Shown here piece by piece: positions 1 to 6,700 of a stretch of 8,461 nt of DNA. The translations under genes and the position numbers were made by a program. This DNA comes from Planctomycetota bacterium (GTDB lineage: Bacteria; Planctomycetota; GCA-002687715; DRQF01): positions 1-8,461 of the forward strand of contig JAJRYU010000753.1 of the NCBI GenBank assembly GCA_024275615.1, read 5' to 3'. Numbering within the stretch: the stretch's first letter is position 1; each line of letters starts with the position of its first letter. The notes under the pieces are model-generated. The model had not been told where the DNA came from, searched no databases, and saw only the letters and a list, made by a program, of their open reading frames with translations.

Positions 1-501
1 GAGGACCTGCCGACCGCTCGGTTCGTTGGATCCGTTTTCGGCCCAGATGGATTGCCCGTTGCGACCGGAAGTGTTTCGACGTGGAATAAAGGAGCCGTTC
101 GGGGAGCCGTCTTTCGGTTCAAGAATGGGAAGCTCGACATCGGGCCGGTTTCTTCCCGTCCGTATCGCTTAACATTGCGAGTTCCCGGATACGCCGCTCT
201 CGATCTCGGGACCCACGCCGCCACCCCCAACTCTGTCTTCGATCTAGGGACGGTTCGTTTGCAAAAGTCCGCGACCCTTACAATTGTCTTGGCTGAGGAG
301 TTATCCAGCCTGACGCGTGTCTTTCTTGAAGACCATGGACAGCGGTGGCGAGTGACACTCAAGGATCGTCGCTACGAGACGGTCCGGACACCCGGAGTCT
401 ATACCGTTTGTGCGGCCTCAGAAGACGGGCAGGAATTGTCTCGCCAGACGATCGAACTTGCTCCGGGGGATCAGCGCACCTTGAAGTTGAGGGCGAAATG
501 A
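1..501 (+). CDS. Carboxypeptidase-regulatory-like domain protein, C-terminal fragment
   Basis: The frame is open from the first base and ends at TGA 499-501, so the true start lies upstream of the window; 166 residues are visible. The fragment opens with F-V-G-S-V-F-G-P-D-G-L-P-V-A-T-G-S-V, the typical first two strands of a carboxypeptidase-regulatory-like (transthyretin-like) sandwich: 'G-x-V-x-G-x-D-G-x-P-V'. A second beta-rich stretch follows (RPYRLTLRVPGYAALDLG) and a final sandwich ends in ELAPGDQRTLKLRAK. Such domains are usually structural or adhesive modules of exported proteins; no catalytic residues are visible. The next gene on the same strand (684-3239) is built of the same kind of domain, so the two probably belong to a cluster of related surface proteins. 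Function beyond that is unknown. The family call is fairly safe; the full length and localisation cannot be judged from the fragment. Confidence 0.8.
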   Translation, partial: EDLPTARFVGSVFGPDGLPVATGSVSTWNKGAVRGAVFRFKNGKLDIGPVSSRPYRLTLRVPGYAALDLGTHAATPNSVFDLGTVRLQKSATLTIVLAEELSSLTRVFLEDHGQRWRVTLKDRRYETVRTPGVYTVCAASEDGQELSRQTIELAPGDQRTLKLRAK

Positions 502-561
502 CGGCTTTTGATGCCGGTATCGTTCTTTTCGAACTGGTCGGGTCAACTCCGACAAAGATAC

Positions 562-590
562 TTCGACGAATTGGTTGTTGATGCTACACT
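562..590 (+). promoter_or_regulatory. Weak candidate promoter before the 851-residue gene
   Basis: The 182-base gap after the first gene contains TG-C-TACACT (582-590), which resembles an extended -10 (TGnTATAAT, four of six matches in the hexamer). No good -35 lies 16-18 bases upstream. If used, it would leave a leader of roughly 85 bases before the ATG at 684. A GTCGG/CCGAC hairpin at 537-553 lies just upstream but has no T tract, so it is not a convincing terminator for the previous gene. This is pattern matching only. Confidence 0.2.
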
Positions 591-683
591 TTGCCACCGG
601 GGCGCCGACGAATGGTCTTGGGGCCCCTGTGGTCGCAGGCGATCTTCGGGATTTTCAGGTCCGTTGTGCTGGAGAAGATCACC

Positions 684-3239
684 ATGGAGAGGCGTCTTGT
701 AATCGGCATCTTGACCGTGTTGCTTCTTGCCAGTGGGATCCTCGCCTGGATCACCCACCTGGAGAGTCACGATCATCTTTCTGGGACCTCCTTGCATGAA
801 ACTTCGGGTGCAAGTGTTGCGACTCAACCGCGCCGCCATTCTGCGGAATCATCACAGTATAATGCCAAGAAAGCGCCACTTTCCGGCAGCAACATGCGCG
901 GCAAGATACAGATCAAGTATGGTGATCCGCTCAAGACTGGAACACCCTTGTGGTTTGCCCATATCAACGGCCAAACCCGGGCAAAGGTCATTGTAGAAGA
1001 AGGCGGACTGTTCTCATTAAGTCTCCCCGATAGTTTCAGGGCTCAGAGTTTCCGGCTGAAGACGGCCAAGTATGTCTCCGCATCCATCAACCTGAGAAAA
1101 AGGGGAAATCCTTTCCCATCCGATTTAGGCGTCGTTGAGCTTTTTCCCAAGGAGCAAATTCCCGTCCTTGTTCTTCATCAGAAGCGGCCATTGAAAGGTG
1201 CAGACGTCTCTCTTTTTGCGATCGATTCTGACAAGCCAATCGGTCATGTTCAAAGTAACAAACCTCTCGTCACTTTGAGGTCAGACCAAAGGGGACGTTG
1301 TGTCTTCGACGATGTCGCCCCTGGGTCCTATTTCCTCCGAGCACTCGCCCCTCGTTTGAAAGGTCGATTTTCACGAGACCTGCTTGCCTTCGTGGGGACC
1401 GCCATCGATACGGTCACCCTTGAGTTGAATCCCCTCAGGGAAATAAGGGGGATCGTCGTGGATGGGAATGGAGAGCCTATCGCTAACGCAACCCTAACGC
1501 CCCGCCTGCATCGGTCCTTTGGGAATGCTGTTTTCATAGAAGGGGAAGAGATCGTTACCAACGATAGAGGTTGTTTCACATTTTCCTCGTCTGAGGGTGA
1601 GCCCCAGGTACTCACCGTTTCTCATCCAGGTTATTTAAGCCAGGTTGTATGTCCCGCGGAAGGGAAGGAACAGTTCTTGTCTTTTTTGCGGATCACTTTG
1701 AATCGCGGTTGCACAGTACGTGGGCTGGTTGTTCGCCAAGATACTCTGGCCCCCATCTCCGGCGCCCTCGTCTCAATCGATACCTTCCAAGGCAATAGGC
1801 ATAGAGAAACGAGAACAAATGGGGTTGGCATTTTTGAGTTGCAGCATGTGGATCCCAAAGATATTGACGCAATCCTAGTTTCCGTTCTTGGTTTCAAAAC
1901 TGAGAACGAAGTCGATGGCGGTGAACCCGTGTTCAATTGGCTCCTGGGCACCGACGATTCCTATGCCGAAGGAGCATTGATTGAAAAGACCTACAGAATG
2001 ATTCCTGCGGCGAGCATTTCCCGGGGCACGGTCACTGGTCAGATAGCCGATTTCGAATCAGGCCTTGGCATTCCCGGCGTGAGTGTTTCTATTCGCGAGC
2101 GCGGTGCATTCACCCACGATGACTCTCTTTGCTCCTTGACCGATTCCCAGGGCCGGTACAGGATCGCCGGAGCGCTTGCCGGGAACGTCGAGGTCTTTGC
2201 CGCCAAAGAGGGTTTCTATCAACCGCTAGATGAACCTCATGCGGCAAGGCCGTATTCTTCTCCTCTCAGTACCTTGCCCGTTTCCACATGGTTGTTTGCC
2301 GGCAGTGAACTCAAGTATCCGGACATTCAACTCATCAAAGGTATCCTTCAAGAAGGTCATACCCTGACCCCTGAGGGGCGACCTCTGGGCGGTGTGCAGA
2401 TCCGTTGTTGGGCCACAAATGCAAGTGGCCGGCGTTCGTTTGTCGAAGCTGTCACTTCTGATGAATCCGGAAACTTCGAGATCAAGAAGATTCCCCGCAG
2501 CAGCGATATCTATCTTGTTGCCTGCCATCCTCATTTTGCTGGTTCCGCGGTTGCTTCCTACACCGCTGACAAAATCGGCAAGGTCGCGATTTCCATGCGG
2601 CTCAACCGTGGGGCTCACATTGTTGGCACCGTGGCTGGTCCCAACGGATTCTGGTGCCATACGCCCGTGTTCCTTCGGAGCGTCCGGATGCCCGGTGGCT
2701 CACTCGATTTTTCCCTTCGTCAGGAAGACCGAATGGCCTTGACGGACAAGTTGGGCCGCTTCTCTTTCACCGGCGTTCCACTGGGGACTTTCCAAATAGC
2801 TACCGAATCCCAAGACGGCTATTCTGCCAGGGATGGGGTGTCCAAGTGGATCTGGAATCCTGACGGTGCGAAACAGGAGGTCAATTTTACGTTCTATCAC
2901 GAAGGGACCATGGCGGGTCTTGTCGTGGATCGTGATGGCCTACCCTTGGCGAAAGCACTGGTGCAGTTGGTGCCAGGGGATGAAAACAAAGACAAAGACG
3001 TCCTTTTTGGTCGATGGCGCGTGATGACCGACGCCCAAGGCTATTTTCGTATCAAGAACGTTCATCTTGGCCGACGCTATCGACTGACTGCGGTTTTCTA
3101 CGACACGGCCATTTATGATTTCGCTTTGGAGTCCCTTGAAGAAGCAACCACCTGGGGTCCCAGCGTCGCGCTGACTGGCGTTGTTGGCGGTGAGCAGGAT
3201 CTCCGCGTCGTCATCGACACACGAACACAGAAGAAGTGA
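684..3239 (+). CDS. Membrane-anchored multi-domain carboxypeptidase-regulatory-like protein (851 aa)
   Basis: I chose ATG 684 because GGAGA (671-675) stands 8 bases before it and the protein then begins MERRLVIGIL…, a short basic end followed by a hydrophobic helix (about residues 5-23). This fits an uncleaved signal anchor with the rest outside the membrane. A TTG at 591 and an ATG at 612 are in frame but would bury that helix. After a Ser/His-rich linker (about 25-70) there are about seven beta-sandwich repeats, starting near residues 160, 254, 345, 449, 555, 646 and 742. Each pairs 'G-x-V-x-D-x-x-G-x-P-(I/L)-x-x-A-x-V' with a later 'T-D-x-x-G-x-(F/Y)-x-(F/I)' strand: for example IRGIVVDGNGEPIANA with TNDRGCFTF, VTGQIADFESGLGIPGV with TDSQGRYRI, and MAGLVVDRDGLPLAKA with TDAQGYFRI. 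These match the carboxypeptidase-regulatory-like fold (PF13620 type). No enzyme domain is seen. A structural or adhesive cell-envelope role is inferred. The gene ends at TGA 3237-3239, 41 bases before a terminator hairpin. Confidence 0.85.
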   Translation: MERRLVIGILTVLLLASGILAWITHLESHDHLSGTSLHETSGASVATQPRRHSAESSQYNAKKAPLSGSNMRGKIQIKYGDPLKTGTPLWFAHINGQTRAKVIVEEGGLFSLSLPDSFRAQSFRLKTAKYVSASINLRKRGNPFPSDLGVVELFPKEQIPVLVLHQKRPLKGADVSLFAIDSDKPIGHVQSNKPLVTLRSDQRGRCVFDDVAPGSYFLRALAPRLKGRFSRDLLAFVGTAIDTVTLELNPLREIRGIVVDGNGEPIANATLTPRLHRSFGNAVFIEGEEIVTNDRGCFTFSSSEGEPQVLTVSHPGYLSQVVCPAEGKEQFLSFLRITLNRGCTVRGLVVRQDTLAPISGALVSIDTFQGNRHRETRTNGVGIFELQHVDPKDIDAILVSVLGFKTENEVDGGEPVFNWLLGTDDSYAEGALIEKTYRMIPAASISRGTVTGQIADFESGLGIPGVSVSIRERGAFTHDDSLCSLTDSQGRYRIAGALAGNVEVFAAKEGFYQPLDEPHAARPYSSPLSTLPVSTWLFAGSELKYPDIQLIKGILQEGHTLTPEGRPLGGVQIRCWATNASGRRSFVEAVTSDESGNFEIKKIPRSSDIYLVACHPHFAGSAVASYTADKIGKVAISMRLNRGAHIVGTVAGPNGFWCHTPVFLRSVRMPGGSLDFSLRQEDRMALTDKLGRFSFTGVPLGTFQIATESQDGYSARDGVSKWIWNPDGAKQEVNFTFYHEGTMAGLVVDRDGLPLAKALVQLVPGDENKDKDVLFGRWRVMTDAQGYFRIKNVHLGRRYRLTAVFYDTAIYDFALESLEEATTWGPSVALTGVVGGEQDLRVVIDTRTQKK

Positions 3240-3280
3240 AACGCCCAATCATCACCAGCTCGCAAGGACAGCGCCAAAAG

Positions 3281-3312
3281 AAAGGCCGACGCGGGTGAAG
3301 CGCCGGCCTTTT
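3281..3312. terminator. Bidirectional terminator between convergent genes
   Basis: AAAGGCCG (3281-3288) pairs with CGGCCTTT (3304-3311). The stem continues inward through one A/C mismatch to CGC/GCG (3290-3292 with 3300-3302), leaving a loop of GGGTGAA. The plus strand ends in TTTT (3309-3312) and the minus strand reads TTTCTTTT after the stem, so the element can serve both the plus gene ending at 3239 and the minus gene ending at 3351. Its position 39 bases beyond TAG 3353-3351 fits that codon as the real end of the minus gene better than the TGA 147 bases earlier. Confidence 0.75.
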
Positions 3313-3350
3313 GAGCAAGTATTTTCGGTGGTCGTAGAGAAGAGGAGGGC

Positions 3351-4541
3351 CTAGTTTGTGCCCGTCACTCCGCCTTCGACCTTGTCGCCCTTAGGGACTC
3401 CCGTGATGCCACCAAACGACTTGCGTTTGTGCTCAAGGGAAACTTCGATTTCAGCATCTTTCGGTACACGCACGGTGACCGGAGCAAAACCGCCCCCTCA
3501 GGTTCCACAGAATTTAGCCGTTGTGATTTCACGACCCTTTTTGTCTTTGATGACAAACTTAGGTGGTGAGCCATCTGGCACCCAACTGTGGTATTCTTCA
3601 CCAGCCTTGCCATAGAACCAAAGGCTCTGCGGCGAGAAGGTGACGTCTTGGCCATTGCGGGTGTACTCAAACTCAGCACGGATGGGTCCGCCCCAAGCAA
3701 AAACGCTTGGTTCGTCAGCCGAAACTGCGATGACTTTGGATGTGCCCTTTTTGATCAGAGCAGTTTCCTTACCCATAGCGATCTTGCCTGATTCGATGGT
3801 GTACTTACCTTCGGGAATCAGAAGACCTTGTTTTGCGTTAGCCAAGTTGAAGGAGTAATCGCCGTTGTCATTCACTACGATAGCAGCGATGAGTTTTGCT
3901 TTTGCCTTGTACTTGGCGCGCAAGTTGAGGATGCCAGCTTTGCCGGAGTAAGGCTTGTAGCTGATTGTCTTGCCATTCGTAGCAACTTCAATCTCCACAA
4001 GCTCACCTTTGACATTGATGACACGGGACAAGAACGAAGCGATGTTCGACTTGCCAACAACCATAGCATCTTCACCGAAATCGTTGAAGCGGCCGTTGTT
4101 GTTTTGGTCAATGATCTTAACTCTGACACCATTAACCTTACCGACGAGTGCACCCGAAGATGACCATTTCCAGCCACCTTCATTCTTCAGACGTACAGTG
4201 TACTTGAACTTAGTCCCGTCAGCATTCTTACCCTTGAGGGTAACAAGGCCGCCGGTGCCCTTGGCTTTTTCATCCACCTTACCGTCTGCATTGCAGTCGA
4301 TTGCCAGAGCCATGCCGTCGATCTCGGTTTTGTAACCGCTACCGACTTCGATGGATCCAGACACAGGGGTGAAAGTTTCCTTGGGCAAGAGAATGTTCCA
4401 CTTCGTGTACGACTTGTAGCTCAACTTGGATGTGTGTACCTGATCGTCGTCGTCGTTATTCGCGGTCGCGAATGTGCCGACGTAGGCAAAACAAACCAAG
4501 AGGGCTGCGGTCGTGAGAAGTGAACCGTAGAATCTCTTCAT
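3351..4541 (-). CDS. Exported putative selenoprotein with CxxU motif (396 aa; in-frame TGA at 3500-3498)
   Basis: The ATG (4541-4539) follows GGGAGA with 6 bases between. MKRFYGSLLTTAALLVCFAY… is a classical signal peptide, probably cut after A25-T-A27, followed by an acidic NNDDDD tail. Two loops resemble EF-hand or dockerin Ca sites: D82-C-N-A-D-G-K-V-D90 and D145-Q-N-N-N-G-R-F-N-D-F-G-E-D158. The rest is beta-rich and Lys/Gly-rich. Codon 348 is TGA, preceded by C345-G346-T347. The same frame runs on for 48 codons (GGGFAPVTVRVPKDAEIEVS… to …EGGVTGTN) with the same Lys/Glu/Gly/Val style, ending at TAG 3353-3351. The TGA cuts through what looks like one beta-sandwich domain (…PKFVIKDKKGREITTAKF-C-G-T-*). 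C-x-x-U is a common redox motif in selenoproteins, and a suitable stem-loop follows. If TGA is a true stop, the product is 347 residues (3498-4541). Alternatives are a nonsense mutation or a sequencing error replacing Cys, Trp, Arg or Gly; no frameshift is needed. The cellular role is unknown; a thiol or selenol redox function outside the membrane is inferred. I am sure of the gene and moderately sure of recoding. Confidence 0.72.
3462..3481 (-). promoter_or_regulatory. Candidate bacterial SECIS stem-loop just after the in-frame TGA
   Basis: Counting from the first base after the TGA, bases 17-23 (CGGTCAC) pair with bases 29-36 (GTGTACCG). This gives seven pairs with one bulged T on the 3' arm, and bases 24-28 (CGTGC) form the loop. 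Bacterial SECIS elements are short coding-region stem-loops whose apical loop lies roughly 16-37 bases after the UGA and carries G, usually followed by U, in its first two or three positions. Here G25 and T26 meet this. The E. coli fdhF element has its bulged U on the 5' arm, so the match is in general architecture, not detail. A second stem, GGGGC/GCTCC (bases 2-6 and 13-17), directly follows the TGA and shares only base 17 with this one. Folded by eye, without energy calculation. Confidence 0.5.
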
Positions 4542-4786
4542 AACGGTTCTCCCAGGAATTAAAAAAATAAACAACACGTGTTGTGAGGGAGCAAGAGTTG
4601 CGGAATAGAATTCTACTTCTCTTGATCCTGCACCATGTCAGACTAACCTATATAGATGTCCACACAGATCTTTTTCCTCGTCTTATTAGTGAGATCGTAC
4701 TTTTTTCCGATTGACCTAAAGCCTTGTTCAAATTCGATCTTACGTGCGAAAGCGCACCGAAATTCGCAGCGCAGGAGGGCCCGGCT
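4542..4786. other. Divergent intergenic region between the selenoprotein-like gene and the macro-domain operon
   Basis: This AT-rich 245-base spacer must carry promoters for both directions, but I see no convincing sigma-70 pair. On the minus strand CTGACA (4641-4636) precedes TAGAAT (4615-4610) with an over-long 20-base gap. On the plus strand TTGACC (4711-4716) has only a poor -10 partner (TCGATC, 4734-4739). TATATAGAT lies at 4649-4657. TAGAATTCTA (4606-4615) is a 10-base palindrome. AGGAGGG (4773-4779) is a strong ribosome binding site for the gene at 4787. No coding frame is supported here. Confidence 0.5.
4571..4584. repeat. Perfect 14-base palindrome in the leader of the minus-strand gene
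   Basis: ACAACACGTGTTGT is identical to its reverse complement. It lies 30-43 bases upstream of ATG 4541, directly above an A/T-rich run (4560-4570) and the ribosome binding site. It could be a dimeric-regulator operator, or in RNA a small ACAAC/GUUGU hairpin close to the translation start. No second copy is visible in the spacer. Confidence 0.5.
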
Positions 4787-5332
4787 ATGAATGATCGGGA
4801 AAAGGAGTCACTGCGGCGGGTCGTTTGTCAAAAAGGTGACATAACTTGCTGCCAGGTCGAGGCTATTGTGAACGCCGCCAATCCGTCGCTCCTGGGCGGA
4901 GGCGGTGTTGATGGGGCGATTCATCGTGCCGCGGGTCCCCAGTTGCTGGACGCATGCCGCAAGTTACAACCGCCAGGGTGTAAAACTGGTTTTGCACGCT
5001 TGACACCTGGTTTCGGGCTCGAGGCTTCATTTGTCATTCACACAGTGGGGCCAATTCATCGCGGTGGAGACCACGGTGAGGCTTCTCTCCTCGCCAGCTG
5101 CTACAAAGAATCGCTGACGATTGCCGCCAAGAAAGGTGTGAGGACAATCGCCTTTCCAGCCATTTCTTGCGGCATCTACGGCTACCCCATTCCCGTAGCT
5201 GCGGAAATCGCGCTCACTTCGATCGCAAGTTTCTTGGCTCGAGATGAAGTCGTCGAGACCGTCTTCATGGTGCTTTTCAGCGACGATACCCACCGTGTCT
5301 TCATGGATACCCAGAGGCGACTTCAAGGTTGA
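4787..5332 (+). CDS. Macro-domain protein, probable O-acetyl-ADP-ribose deacetylase (181 aa)
   Basis: Start ATG 4787 follows AGGAGGG by 7 bases, the best ribosome binding site in the window; an in-frame start further upstream would only add an unlikely tail. The family binds ADP-ribose and hydrolyses O-acetyl-ADP-ribose or ADP-ribose on proteins in the cytoplasm. Visible motifs are G17-D18-I-T near the N-terminus (adenine contact), V-N-A-A-N32-P, the loop G-G-G-G-V-D42-G-A-I-H-R-A-A-G-P, and F-P-A-I-S-C-G-I-Y131-G-Y-P (ribose and diphosphate loop). N32 and D42 align by motif with the catalytic Asn25 and Asp35 of E. coli YmdB, and Y131 with the tyrosine that closes the pocket. The length is that of a stand-alone macro domain. 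It is the first gene of an operon, 28 bases upstream of a metallophosphoesterase. The enzyme class is firm; whether it prefers O-acetyl-ADP-ribose or ADP-ribosylated protein cannot be read from the sequence. Confidence 0.92.
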   Translation: MNDREKESLRRVVCQKGDITCCQVEAIVNAANPSLLGGGGVDGAIHRAAGPQLLDACRKLQPPGCKTGFARLTPGFGLEASFVIHTVGPIHRGGDHGEASLLASCYKESLTIAAKKGVRTIAFPAISCGIYGYPIPVAAEIALTSIASFLARDEVVETVFMVLFSDDTHRVFMDTQRRLQG

Positions 5333-5360
5333 GAGGGAAGATTGAATCTCAATTGGGCAA

Positions 5361-6422
5361 ATGACCGATAGAGGGGCCATGTCGCTTATTCTCCAAGCCA
5401 ACAGAGCTGATGCTGACGTTCTTTCACCCGAAATCCGTCTCGGGCTTGACCGAGCGGAGTGCCGCCGTCGATTGGAAGGGCAGCCGCAATCGTTCGGTGA
5501 TGGGCGCAAGTGGATACCATTTCAAATGATCGATCCCGCCTTGCGGGTTGTGCGCCAAGCGATGGCATTGACAGGCGTCTATGTGCCTCTTGCGAAAAAA
5601 GCAACGCGGATCAACTTGGTGGAAAATGAAGTCTATTTGCGGGGCGTGTCTGGGGACGTGGCTGGGCTTCGAGTTCTTCATCTCTCCGATCTTCATATTG
5701 ACGGATCGCGGGGGTTAGGGACGCGACTAGCGGAGGCCTGCTCCCAACTCGATTTTGATCTTGCCGTAATCACCGGCGACCTGAGGCTGGAGATCAAGGG
5801 AGATTTTTCTTGCGTGCTTGAGGAGATGCGTCCGCTCTTGGCAGTTGTGCGCGGTTGCAAGTATGGCGCCTTTGGTGTGCTTGGTAATCATGACGAGCTG
5901 AGCATGGTTGCGCCCCTTGAGGACATGGGATTGAACTACTTGCTCAATGAATCGAAGAGCATTGATGTTGGCTATTCCCGGATTCACGTGGCGGGGACCG
6001 ATGATGCTCATTTCTACGGCACGGACGATATCAACGAAGCTCTGGCCGAAGTTCCTGTTGACGATCCCTGCATCTTCCTTTGTCACAGCCCGGATCTGAT
6101 TCACGATGCGGCGGAGCGTTTCTGCGATCTCTATCTCTGCGGCCACACCCATGGCGGACAGATTTGTCTTCCCGGTGGCAAACCTATTGTCTCGAATGCT
6201 TCGGTCTCAAGAAGGTTCTGCTCCGGCTCATGGATCTTGGGAGGTATGCGAGGTTTTACCTCGCGAGGTATCGGGTTCTCGGTAATCCCCTGCCGCACGC
6301 ACTGTTCTGCCGAGATCATTGTCCATGTCATCCAACCGGAACGCCGGGGCCGTGCTCGTCTCAACGCCGAAGAAGCAACCGAAAAAGAACTCTACGACGA
6401 CGAAATCACTCCAAACCAATAA
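5361..6422 (+). CDS. Metallophosphoesterase, YkuE/YaeI-like (353 aa)
   Basis: All signatures of the calcineurin-like phosphoesterase fold are present in order: S-D110-L-H112-I-D, T-G-D140-L, G-N176-H177-D178-E, C-H242-S-P-D, and G-H262-T-H264-G-G-Q. They coordinate two metal ions and hydrolyse phosphomono- or diesters. The ending G-M-R-G-F-T-S-R-G-I-G…P-C-R-T-H-C…E-I-I-V is typical of the YkuE/YaeI branch, linked in other bacteria to membrane phospholipid or UDP-sugar-lipid phosphodiester cleavage. Unlike many of that branch, the N-terminal 95 residues show no membrane helix or twin-arginine motif, so this copy is probably cytoplasmic. ATG 5361 is the first start of the open frame; ATG 5379 (GAGGGG only 2 bases before it) is a possible alternative. 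Neither has a strong ribosome binding site, which fits coupling to the macro gene 28 bases upstream. The acidic tail (EEATEKELYDDE) is outside the fold. The substrate is unknown; with a macro-domain partner, an ADP-ribose-type substrate is conceivable but unproven. Confidence 0.9.
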   Translation: MTDRGAMSLILQANRADADVLSPEIRLGLDRAECRRRLEGQPQSFGDGRKWIPFQMIDPALRVVRQAMALTGVYVPLAKKATRINLVENEVYLRGVSGDVAGLRVLHLSDLHIDGSRGLGTRLAEACSQLDFDLAVITGDLRLEIKGDFSCVLEEMRPLLAVVRGCKYGAFGVLGNHDELSMVAPLEDMGLNYLLNESKSIDVGYSRIHVAGTDDAHFYGTDDINEALAEVPVDDPCIFLCHSPDLIHDAAERFCDLYLCGHTHGGQICLPGGKPIVSNASVSRRFCSGSWILGGMRGFTSRGIGFSVIPCRTHCSAEIIVHVIQPERRGRARLNAEEATEKELYDDEITPNQ

Positions 6423-6445
6423 CTGAGCCGCTAGTCTCAATCCAA

Positions 6446-6700
6446 TTGGTCAAGCCTCATGGTATAGACGAGGTCTCTTCCTCACTGGACGGAAGACTGT
6501 TTGCGCAGATTCTGCGCTGCAAGACGCCCGTCAATGGCATTCTCTTTGAGGTGGGTAGATTTGAAGTCCGGGTTTCCAGGGGCAAGGTTGGGGAGGCAAC
6601 TTGGCGGCGGATGCGCCCATTTCTCGACGCGAAAGAAGACACCGTGAACAGATTCTCCTTCGACACCACCTTTGGAGAGATCCTGGCGGCGAAAAAATAA
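6446..6700 (+). CDS. Small uncharacterised protein, third gene of the macro/phosphoesterase operon
   Basis: An open frame ends at TAA 6698-6700, directly against a strong terminator, and reads …LVKPHGIDEVSSSLDGRLFAQILRCKTPVNGILFEVGRFEVRV… to …FDTTFGEILAAKK. It has a balanced soluble composition, unlike an antisense shadow, and fills the space between the phosphoesterase and the terminator. No ATG or GTG lies in frame downstream of the phosphoesterase stop. TTG 6446 (84 residues) is the only conventional start there and has no ribosome binding site, so it may rely on translational coupling. The same frame runs back into the phosphoesterase gene, with an ATG at 6230, but that upstream part looks like out-of-frame noise. 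I do not recognise a family. The C-terminus is well supported; the start is a guess. Confidence 0.5.
   Translation: MVKPHGIDEVSSSLDGRLFAQILRCKTPVNGILFEVGRFEVRVSRGKVGEATWRRMRPFLDAKEDTVNRFSFDTTFGEILAAKK

Noticed and set aside
591..683. TTG 591 or ATG 612 as start of the 851-residue protein
   Set aside because: The added residues would precede the hydrophobic anchor, and neither has the ribosome binding site seen before ATG 684.
2226..2660. 144-codon minus-strand frame inside the 851-residue gene
   Set aside because: It is antisense to clear repeated domains and shows no recognisable motif or start signal.
3498..3500. Genetic code change with TGA as tryptophan
   Set aside because: The genes ending at 501, 3239 and 5332 all stop at TGA with no coding-like continuation beyond, so TGA is an ordinary stop here.
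3358..3615. 85-codon plus-strand frame opposite the end of the candidate selenoprotein gene
   Set aside because: It is antisense to a well-supported coding frame, including the 48 codons after the TGA, has no ribosome binding site, and has a Pro/Ser-rich shadow composition.
3365..3700. 111-codon minus-strand frame overlapping the TGA region
   Set aside because: It is out of frame with the main gene, Ser/Arg-rich, and has no ribosome binding site. The continuation in the main frame explains this stretch better.
4606..4615. TAGAATTCTA palindrome as an operator
   Set aside because: A 10-base AT-rich palindrome is easily found by chance, and nothing else marks it as a site.
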